Source: Spirochaetes bacterium RIFOXYC1_FULL_54_7
Lineage (GTDB): Bacteria > Spirochaetota > Spirochaetia > Treponematales > UBA12059
Assembly: GCA_001830645.1 (NCBI GenBank)
Contig: MIBM01000069.1
Location: forward strand, 7,508-13,242
Length of the DNA stretch: 5,735 bases
Reading direction: 5' to 3'
The stretch's first letter is position 1, and the number at the start of each line of letters is the position of its first letter. Under the pieces are notes generated by a model, which saw nothing but the letters and a program-made list of their open reading frames with translations, was not told where the DNA came from and ran no database searches. Positions 1 to 5,300 of the stretch are shown piece by piece. The translations under genes and the position numbers were made by a program.

Positions 1-818
1 GGTATGATAGCCAGGAAGGCTGCTGTGGTGAGCAATTCCCATTGGCTGGACCAACGGCCTACGAAGCGGTACAAGCCAAGGGTCAACGGCATCTTTGTCT
101 GGTTCTGTATGAATGACAAGGCGAACAGGAATTCATTCCAGGCAGCGATGAAGGTGTAGATGAAGGTGGTAACCAGCCCTGGTGCCGAAATCGGGAGTAT
201 CACTCTGGTTACAGTCTGGAAGCGCGTTGCACCATCTATGAAGGCAGCCTCTTCAATCTCCTTTGGAATGCTCTTGAAGTAGCCGCTCAGCAGCCAGATG
301 CTGAAGGCCATGGTAAAAACCGCGTTGAGCACTATCAAGCCCGTATAACTATCAAGCAAGCCCAGCCTCGCAAAGGTTTTGAACAAGGGGATTACCACGA
401 CAACCGGGGAGAACATCTGCACCACAAGAAACAGGTAGAGGGAAATCTGGCGCCCCTTGAACCGCAGACGTGCTATGGCGTAGGCAGCGGGAATGCTCAA
501 CAGCATATTGAGGGCACTGGCCCCTATGGCGATGATGGCACTGCTCTTGAAATATCCAGCCAACAGGTACTGGGACCAAACCAGAACAAAATTCTTCAGG
601 GTTGGCGCCTGGGGTATCCAACGAGGAGGAGTGACATACACTTCCTGACTGGTACGCAGCATCATGGTAATCATTACAAAAAACGGGAAAAGCATGATGA
701 GAAGCAGGGCTATAGTCAGGATGATGACAAAGGGCTTCAGCTTGTTTTTCCACTTCATTCCTATCGGCTTCATAGTGACATGGTACGACTTCATGGGGGT
801 TCCGGCAGGTGAGCTCAT
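1..818 (-). CDS. MalG-like carbohydrate ABC transporter permease (CUT1), 3' end cut by window edge
   Basis: This is an inner-membrane permease subunit of a sugar ABC importer, pairing with the MalF-like protein encoded just upstream. The frame is open from the ATG at 818 to the window edge, giving 272 residues. The family is usually about 275-300 residues, so only a short C-terminal tail is missing. A first membrane segment lies at about residues 30-52, with further hydrophobic segments at about 92-115, 126-147, 159-178 and 212-236. The EAA loop that docks the ATPase is clear at residues 189-209 (EEAAFIDGATRF...ILP). The ATG overlaps the TGA of the upstream permease by one base (TGATG). It has a strong Shine-Dalgarno, GGGAGG at 826-831, seven bases away, so translational coupling is likely. 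Family and subunit type are secure; the substrate cannot be read from the sequence. Confidence 0.93.
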   Translation of the reverse strand, partial: MSSPAGTPMKSYHVTMKPIGMKWKNKLKPFVIILTIALLLIMLFPFFVMITMMLRTSQEVYVTPPRWIPQAPTLKNFVLVWSQYLLAGYFKSSAIIAIGASALNMLLSIPAAYAIARLRFKGRQISLYLFLVVQMFSPVVVVIPLFKTFARLGLLDSYTGLIVLNAVFTMAFSIWLLSGYFKSIPKEIEEAAFIDGATRFQTVTRVILPISAPGLVTTFIYTFIAAWNEFLFALSFIQNQTKMPLTLGLYRFVGRWSSQWELLTTAAFLAII

Positions 819-1723
819 CAGTCTTCCTCCCTGAAGTAGTGCCGTGCGTAGACGGCGCTCAGCATGGTCAGGATGATGAACGTGATGATAGCCATCACGG
901 CAGCCCTGTCGAATCTGGCATATACAAAGGCATTCTTGTAAATGGATGTGATGAGAATATCAGTCATGTTTACCGGCCCGCCTCCGGTCAGGATGAAGAT
1001 GGAGTTGAAATCATTGAAGGTCCAGAGTGCTGAAAGCAGGGTCGAGATCTGAAGGATACGCTTGATGCCCGGAAGGGTGATGTAATAGAATTTCTGGAAG
1101 CCATTGACCCCATCCAGATCGGCCGATTCGTACAGGTCCTCCGGGATGGCCTGCATCCCGGCAAGGAAGACAAGAGCCATGAAGGGGATACCAATCCAGA
1201 TATCTACCCAGATCGCCGCAATGAAACCGGATATAGGATAACCGAGCCATACAGGGGGATTAGCCGTAATGCCCGTTATTTTCAGAGTGTGATTAAGGAG
1301 ACCGAACTGGGGGTTGTAGACCCAGCTCCACAGCAGGACGCTGATCGGGACCGAGGAAGCCCAGGGAGCTATGAAGAGCATCCTGGCTAGCTTCCTCCCA
1401 CGGTACTTAACGTTCAGGAGCAAGGCAATAACCAGACCGAAAATAGTTTTGCTGAGTACGGCAAGGACAGTCCACAGAATGGATCTTCCTGTAACGCGCC
1501 AGAACTCGGCATCATTCATGACAGAAAAGTAATTTGCCAGGCCAACGAAATTCTGCAGCCATCCGAGCCTGTTTGTGCGGAAGATACTCATCAGGCCAAC
1601 CGAAACGAGTGGATATACCATGAATCCAAGCACGCAGGCTACAGCCGGCAGCAAGAGGAGGTATGCCAGCCTCGATTCCCTGGTCTGAAGCCGGGTTCTG
1701 GCGATGATTGCGCGCTCGGCCAC
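818..1723 (-). CDS. MalF-like carbohydrate ABC transporter permease (CUT1)
   Basis: This is the first permease subunit of the sugar importer, 301 residues from the chosen start, a normal length for short MalF/UgpA-type permeases. A basic N-terminus (residues 4-19) precedes a membrane segment at about 20-47. More hydrophobic segments lie at about 81-104, 115-135, 163-189, 224-246 and 273-293. The EAA motif is at residues 199-218 (ESADLDGVNGF...LP). The stretch FNDFNSIFILTGGGP (236-250) is typical of this subfamily. The start is a GTG at 1723, preceded eight bases upstream by GGAGG. An in-frame ATG at 1738 and another at 1762 exist, but neither has a convincing ribosome site, and the 1762 ATG lies within the loop of the 1750-1772 hairpin. 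The gene follows the binding-protein gene after 70 bases and overlaps the next permease gene by one base. The substrate is not identifiable. Confidence 0.93.
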   Translation of the reverse strand: MAERAIIARTRLQTRESRLAYLLLLPAVACVLGFMVYPLVSVGLMSIFRTNRLGWLQNFVGLANYFSVMNDAEFWRVTGRSILWTVLAVLSKTIFGLVIALLLNVKYRGRKLARMLFIAPWASSVPISVLLWSWVYNPQFGLLNHTLKITGITANPPVWLGYPISGFIAAIWVDIWIGIPFMALVFLAGMQAIPEDLYESADLDGVNGFQKFYYITLPGIKRILQISTLLSALWTFNDFNSIFILTGGGPVNMTDILITSIYKNAFVYARFDRAAVMAIITFIILTMLSAVYARHYFREED

Positions 1724-1731
1724 CTTACATA

Positions 1732-1736
1732 CCTCC
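1732..1736 (-). promoter_or_regulatory. Shine-Dalgarno that selects the GTG start of the MalF-like gene
   Basis: GGAGG on the minus strand is spaced eight bases from GTG at 1721-1723. The upstream ATG at 1736-1738 overlaps this site and has only a T/C-rich stretch before it. The ribosome site therefore argues for GTG as the true start. Confidence 0.7.
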
Positions 1737-1749
1737 ATCGGAAAATGGT

Positions 1750-1772
1750 CCGGGCACCACAAGGGTGCCCGG
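1750..1772. promoter_or_regulatory. Intercistronic GC-rich hairpin between binding-protein and permease genes
   Basis: CCGGGCACC (1750-1758) and GGTGCCCGG (1764-1772) form a perfect 9-bp stem with a 5-base loop. It lies 21 bases beyond the stop of the binding-protein gene and before the permease start. On the minus transcript it is followed by a short ATTTTC stretch, which is too short for a strong intrinsic terminator. The likely role, by analogy with malE-malF type operons, is 3'-end protection or partial termination, so that the binding protein is made in excess over the permeases. That role is inferred. Confidence 0.65.
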
Positions 1773-1793
1773 CCTCTGAACAGCTACAGATTC

Positions 1794-3068
1794 TTATTTG
1801 ATGTTATTGATCTTGTCGATGGCGGCAGCCGCTGCATCGAGTGCTTCTTTTGGAGTCGCAAGCTTCAGATATACTTTTGAAACGGCATCCCAGATTTCAT
1901 CCTGGCACTGGTCCCAGGTTGCGATCAGTGGCCAACCCTTGGCGTTTGCGGACGCCTCGCTCATTACCTTGTACATCGGGGTATTGAAGGCCGGGAGAGT
2001 CGAGGCTTTCTTGGTGATGGGCGGGAAACCGGCTGGTTCGTCGAACTTGCCCTTCCACTCCGACTGGTACCAGAAATCCACGAACTTGCCGGCAGCGTTG
2101 AGGTTCTTGGCGCTGGAGAAGAATGCGATGGAATCGGTGATGATGAGCGGAGTTGATTTCTGTCCGGCAAAGGGTGGGATCTGGGCATAGGTGACCGGGA
2201 AGGTTGATCCTGCCTGCTTCATTGCGGAATCCACCCAGGCACCGATCATTACATAGCCAACCTTGTCGGCGTAGAACATGGGGTGGCCCTGGATGCGGGT
2301 CATACCAAGATAGCCATCCTGTACAACCTTGTCCACGTTGGCCAGCTGGTTCATGAAGGTAAGGGCCTTGACCGCTGCAGGAGAGTTTACGGTGCTCTTG
2401 CCAAAGGTCCCATCGGGATTCTTTGCAAAGAAATCTCCACCTGCTGCATAAAGATAATAGGCGAATTCAGTGAGTTCGGTGTTCTTCTGGCCTACCATGA
2501 ACAGGCCATAATGGCTGGGCGGATTGTTGGCCGCCAAGGCCAGCTCGCGGAGCTCTTCCATGGTCTTTGGGACACCCTTGCCGATGCGGTCATTGATTGC
2601 CATGAACCGGGCGCCGGCGGCTACAGGAAGACCCATCAGCTTGCCTTTTACCACGCCTTCTTTGGCACCTGCAAAGATATCATCGATAGTTGCTTTGCTG
2701 ACATACTTGTCCGGCTCGGCAAGCTGTCCCAGCTCCTCGTATTCCAGCAGCCAGCGGGTCCCGATGATGGAGATGTCAGGTGGTTTTCCACCAGCAAGAG
2801 CTGTCGTCAGCTTGTCCTTCATCTGATCCCACGGCACAGGAACGATGTCGATCTGAAAGGCTGGATCAATGGCATTGAAGGCATCCTGGAGGCTCTTGCG
2901 GTAGTCCTCGGTAACACCGTCGTAGCCTGCCCAGAACATGGTTGCGGTTGACTTTGCGCCAGCCGCGGCTTCAGGCTTGCCTGCAGCAAAGCCCAGACTG
3001 GGCAAGACCAGCAGGACAATCATGGCCAACAACACCGTCAGGTGTTTTCCGTCGAGAGTTTTTCTCAT
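1794..3068 (-). CDS. Extracellular sugar-binding protein of ABC importer (family 1 solute-binding protein)
   Basis: This 424-residue secreted or periplasmic protein captures the substrate and delivers it to the two permeases encoded downstream. Residues 1-28 form a signal peptide: a basic N-terminus, a hydrophobic core (about 10-25) and a likely cleavage after LGFA. There is no lipobox cysteine, so a soluble periplasmic protein is expected. The mature start is Gly/Ala/Lys/Glu-rich, as in many spirochaete binding proteins. Family features include the ALAGGKPPDISIIGTRWLLEYEELGQL region (90-116), KGKLMGLPVA (141-150) and a TDSIAFFSSAKN strand (311-322), all typical of MalE/UgpB-like SBP_bac_1 proteins. 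The ATG at 3068 was chosen because AGGAG (3075-3079) lies six bases upstream and the signal peptide starts there. The frame stays open to 3173, but the extra 35 residues are not signal-like. First gene of the minus-strand operon. Confidence 0.93.
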   Translation of the reverse strand: MRKTLDGKHLTVLLAMIVLLVLPSLGFAAGKPEAAAGAKSTATMFWAGYDGVTEDYRKSLQDAFNAIDPAFQIDIVPVPWDQMKDKLTTALAGGKPPDISIIGTRWLLEYEELGQLAEPDKYVSKATIDDIFAGAKEGVVKGKLMGLPVAAGARFMAINDRIGKGVPKTMEELRELALAANNPPSHYGLFMVGQKNTELTEFAYYLYAAGGDFFAKNPDGTFGKSTVNSPAAVKALTFMNQLANVDKVVQDGYLGMTRIQGHPMFYADKVGYVMIGAWVDSAMKQAGSTFPVTYAQIPPFAGQKSTPLIITDSIAFFSSAKNLNAAGKFVDFWYQSEWKGKFDEPAGFPPITKKASTLPAFNTPMYKVMSEASANAKGWPLIATWDQCQDEIWDAVSKVYLKLATPKEALDAAAAAIDKINNIK

Positions 3069-3074
3069 AAGCCA

Positions 3075-3079
3075 CTCCT
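3075..3079 (-). promoter_or_regulatory. Shine-Dalgarno of the sugar-binding-protein gene
   Basis: AGGAG on the minus strand, six bases before the ATG at 3068. It decides the start over the in-frame ATG at 3173. Confidence 0.8.
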
Positions 3080-3089
3080 CTTTCTGCAC

Positions 3090-3104
3090 GATGCGGGCCG
3101 CATC
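3090..3104. repeat. 15-bp palindrome in the binding-protein leader
   Basis: GATGCGG (3090-3096) and CCGCATC (3098-3104) are perfect inverted copies around one central base. In the mRNA it could form a 6-bp stem with a 3-base loop just upstream of the ribosome site. As DNA it could be a protein-binding site. Which of these, if either, cannot be decided from sequence. Confidence 0.5.
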
Positions 3105-3194
3105 AATATTTGTGCGACCCAAATTGAACTTCTGCCAACTATGAACGTTTTGCAGGGAAATCCAGTCACGCAACCCAGTTACAAGCCACCCTGA

Positions 3195-3209
3195 CTAACG
3201 TTACGTTAG
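3195..3209. promoter_or_regulatory. Candidate operator: 15-bp inverted repeat in the divergent intergenic region
   Basis: CTAACG (3195-3200) and CGTTAG (3204-3209) are exact inverted copies around TTA. The AACGTT core resembles the CG-centred operators of LacI-family sugar repressors, although here the symmetry axis is on the TTA. It sits directly downstream of the candidate -10 of the binding-protein promoter, where a bound repressor would block initiation. No regulator gene is visible in the window, so the protein that binds it is unknown. Confidence 0.55.
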
Positions 3210-3213
3210 CATC

Positions 3214-3245
3214 TATAAACTGAGGCATGGGAGCGGATTTGTCAA
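3214..3245 (-). promoter_or_regulatory. Candidate promoter for the importer operon
   Basis: On the minus strand there is a perfect TTGACA (3240-3245) and a TTTATA (3214-3219). The spacing of 20 bases is longer than the usual 16-18, so the assignment is tentative. Its location upstream of the binding-protein gene and next to the inverted repeat at 3195-3209 supports it. Confidence 0.35.
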
Positions 3246-3270
3246 GTTCTTTTTATGGACTGAATATAAA
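3239..3270 (+). promoter_or_regulatory. Candidate promoter for the CBM9-like / UroD-like unit
   Basis: On the plus strand TTGTCA (3239-3244) precedes TATAAA (3265-3270) with 20-base spacing. The -35 hexamer nearly coincides with the -35 of the opposing promoter, so the two polymerases could compete. The spacing is suboptimal. A second A/T-rich hexamer, CATAAA at 3281-3286, is an alternative -10. Confidence 0.3.
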
Positions 3271-3340
3271 ACCAGCACTGCATAAAAGTCGCCTGCCAAG
3301 GGTCTTGCCTGCATCGACCTGTTCTTCGATACTTCATGGT

Positions 3341-4045
3341 ATGTCCACACATACGATCCACCGGAGGCCTCAGCTTCATCACCAGGACAACAAGGGCAAC
3401 GCTGACTTTGGCGGAGCTGAATGGGATAGCCAGCACTGGAAGTATGCTGACGAGCTGGAGGTTTCCATCTTTCATCCGCGCAGTGTATCCAACCATCCAC
3501 AGACCCGTTGCAGAGTACTCTATGACAAGCACTTCCTGTACTGGTCCTTCATAGTGAAGGACTGCTGGGTCCGTGCAGGAGAACTGGAGTTCCAGGGACC
3601 GGTATGCCGTGACAGTTGCGTGGAATTCTTTATCCAGCCGGGAGCGGGGGCAGCTTACTTCAACTTCGAAGTGAACTGCATAGGGACGCTGCAATTGTTC
3701 TATATAGAGGATCCGACCCGGACAAAAACAGGTTTCGGGAAAGCCACGCCTGTATCGGCCACCGACGCGGCAGACATACAGATCTGGACTTCCATACAGG
3801 AGCGGCCATATCTGCCGGAGAACGACGAACCTATGGAATGGCGGATGGATGCGGCTGTTCCCTTTGATCTATTCAGAAAGCATGTACCCGGTTTCAGCCC
3901 ACCAATTCAAGGAACCGAATGGAAGGGAAACTTCTACAAGTGTGCGGATGACAGCTCTCATCCACACTGGGCATCCTGGGCTCCCATCGGTAATGAGCTC
4001 AACTTCCATGTGCCGCAGTATTTTGGGGCACTTCGTTTTGCATGA
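3341..4045 (+). CDS. Cytoplasmic carbohydrate-binding family 9-like (CBM9/DOMON-like) protein
   Basis: This 234-residue protein resembles the 'carbohydrate-binding family 9-like' proteins, a beta-sandwich fold related to the CBM9 domain of xylanases. Conserved blocks are GPVCRDSCVEFF (86-97), YFNFEVNCIGTL (106-117), the IEDPTRT stretch (122-128), NFYKCADDSSHPHWASW (197-213) and a C-terminal NFHVPQYFGALRF (221-233). The protein is essentially one domain with no catalytic module. No signal peptide or membrane segment is present, so it should be cytoplasmic. The ATG at 3341 fits the usual short N-terminus before the domain (STHTIHRRP...). The frame is open upstream to 3227, but that extension is not family-like. 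The ribosome site before 3341 is poor. It is followed after 45 bases by the UroD-like gene and diverges from the sugar importer, so a role with the imported sugar is inferred. The biochemical function is unknown. Confidence 0.82.
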   Translation: MSTHTIHRRPQLHHQDNKGNADFGGAEWDSQHWKYADELEVSIFHPRSVSNHPQTRCRVLYDKHFLYWSFIVKDCWVRAGELEFQGPVCRDSCVEFFIQPGAGAAYFNFEVNCIGTLQLFYIEDPTRTKTGFGKATPVSATDAADIQIWTSIQERPYLPENDEPMEWRMDAAVPFDLFRKHVPGFSPPIQGTEWKGNFYKCADDSSHPHWASWAPIGNELNFHVPQYFGALRFA

Positions 4046-4090
4046 TACCACCTGGTTCGGATACCATCGATTGTCAAGGGAGACTTTACT

Positions 4091-5146
4091 ATGATGGACA
4101 GAGAAACCCTGCTCAAGGCTGTGCGCTTCCAAACCCCTGATTACATACCTATGACCTTCCATGTTAATCAGGCTTGCTGGGAACATTATGACCAGGCAGC
4201 CTTGCAGGATCTCATCATGGAACACAACCAACTCTTCCCGGACTACGTACCCAGGAAATTGCCCTATACCCCTGATTATCCTCCCTATGCCGACGCGACC
4301 ATCCCCTTCACCGATCCTTGGGGAAGTGTCTGGAAGACTTCCATGAGTGGTATAATCGGAGCTGTGGTTGAGCATGCATTGGATTCATGGGACAAATTCG
4401 ACGAATTCAAAGCCCCTGACCCGGAAATCACTACCCACTGGGGTCCGATAGACTGGGAAATGGAGGCCTCTGGGTCAAATCCGATAGGGTTCTTCTCGTG
4501 CCTCCGCTCAGGTGAAATCGGGCATGGCCATACCTTCCTGAAGCTGATCGATCTTCGTGGCTATTCAAACCTCCTGCTGGATATGGTGGATGAAGAACCC
4601 AGGCTGTCCAGGCTCATCGAACTGGTCGATGAGTACAACCTTGCCCTGGCCCACAACTTCCTGCACCGTGCCAAGGTTGAGTGGCTGGGTTTTGCCGAAG
4701 ACCTGGGGATGCAACAGGGTCCCATGATATCACCCGATCTTTTCCGCAAATTCATCAAGCCAAGCTATATAAAACTGATGAAACTGACAAAAAAGGCTGG
4801 CGCTGTAGTGCACATGCATTCCGACGGCGACATAAGGACACTGTTCGATGACATCCTGGACTGCGGGGTCGAGGTGCTGAACATACAGGACCTGGTCAAT
4901 GGCCTGGACTGGCTGGAGCGAGAGGTGAAGGGCAAGGTGTGCCTGGACCTTGACGTGGACAGGCAGGGTATTACCTACAGCGGAAGCCCCAGGCAGATAG
5001 ACGAGCTAATCCGGCAGGAAGTATCACGCCTGGGAGACAGGAGGGGTGGACTCATGCTGATCTACGGGCTATACCCGGGAGTTCCCCTGGAGAACGCCCG
5101 GGCACTTATGGACGCAATGGAGCGGTATTCGACCTACTTCAGCTGA
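4091..5146 (+). CDS. Uroporphyrinogen decarboxylase (URO-D) family protein, not HemE
   Basis: This 351-residue TIM-barrel protein belongs to the URO-D superfamily, which holds HemE and the MtaA/CmuA-type methyltransferases. The N-terminal RETLLKAVRFQTPDYIPMTF (4-23) is the family opening. The HemE signature MRQAGR is absent (FHVNQACW at 23-30), so heme synthesis is unlikely. Other family landmarks are EDLGMQQGPMISPDLFRKFI (203-222), MHSDGDI (242-248), NIQDLVNG (264-271) and GLYPGVPLENARALMDAM (326-343). In methyltransferases the segment at 243-246 reads H-x-C-G with a zinc-binding cysteine; here it is H-S-D-G. The second, later cysteine is replaced near GLYPG. A demethylation or corrinoid role therefore cannot be assumed. 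The start ATG at 4091 has AAGGGAG (4076-4082) eight bases upstream; the ATG at 4094 is a less well spaced alternative. It is likely co-transcribed with the CBM9-like gene. Confidence 0.88.
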   Translation: MMDRETLLKAVRFQTPDYIPMTFHVNQACWEHYDQAALQDLIMEHNQLFPDYVPRKLPYTPDYPPYADATIPFTDPWGSVWKTSMSGIIGAVVEHALDSWDKFDEFKAPDPEITTHWGPIDWEMEASGSNPIGFFSCLRSGEIGHGHTFLKLIDLRGYSNLLLDMVDEEPRLSRLIELVDEYNLALAHNFLHRAKVEWLGFAEDLGMQQGPMISPDLFRKFIKPSYIKLMKLTKKAGAVVHMHSDGDIRTLFDDILDCGVEVLNIQDLVNGLDWLEREVKGKVCLDLDVDRQGITYSGSPRQIDELIRQEVSRLGDRRGGLMLIYGLYPGVPLENARALMDAMERYSTYFS

Positions 5147-5147
5147 A

Positions 5148-5167
5148 CCCCGCAACCACCTCCGGGG
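5148..5167 (+). terminator. Weak hairpin after the UroD-like gene
   Basis: CCCCG (5148-5152) and CGGGG (5163-5167) could pair as a 5-bp GC stem with a 10-base loop directly after the stop codon. No T-tract follows, so intrinsic termination is doubtful. It is listed only as a possible 3'-end structure. Confidence 0.2.
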
Positions 5168-5263
5168 CTCTGCCCTGCCTGGAACATCTGTCCCACCATA
5201 GGCTTCCAACCCTGCAAGTCCGGAGGCTGGCTGCTTATATAACCAAAGACATCAGCTTATGAC

Positions 5264-5292
5264 TTGCCCAAGGGAAGGGGCTGGGGCATAAT
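5264..5292 (+). promoter_or_regulatory. Candidate promoter for the right-edge membrane-protein gene
   Basis: TTGCCC (5264-5269) and CATAAT (5287-5292) are separated by 17 bases, an ideal spacing, with 4/6 and 5/6 consensus matches. Transcription would begin about 5299-5300, immediately before the ATG at 5301, giving an almost leaderless mRNA. The 5147-5263 stretch before it holds no gene that can be supported. Confidence 0.4.
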
Positions 5293-5300
5293 GCTTGACA

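Noticed and set aside
352..753. Minus-strand open frame of 133 codons
   Set aside because: It overlaps the MalG-like permease gene on the same strand in another frame. The permease frame has membrane segments and the EAA motif, and this one has nothing recognisable.
2283..2951. Plus-strand open frame of 222 codons opposite the binding-protein gene
   Set aside because: It lies wholly antisense to a clear SBP_bac_1 gene, its translation has no recognisable family pattern, and no ribosome site is seen. It is a shadow frame.
3242..3694. Minus-strand open frame of 150 codons
   Set aside because: It is antisense to the CBM9-like gene and to the divergent promoter region, with no family resemblance.
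3869..4375. Minus-strand open frame of 168 codons
   Set aside because: It is antisense across the CBM9-like/UroD-like junction, and its translation is not protein-like in composition.
4091..5146. Assignment of the UroD-fold gene as hemE
   Set aside because: The MRQAGR signature of the N-terminal HemE motif is missing, and the neighbours are sugar-uptake genes rather than heme genes.
5159..5226. 7-bp inverted repeat CCTCCGG / CCGGAGG
   Set aside because: The arms are 54 bases apart and short, which can occur by chance in GC-rich intergenic DNA, and no T-tract or promoter relation supports a function.
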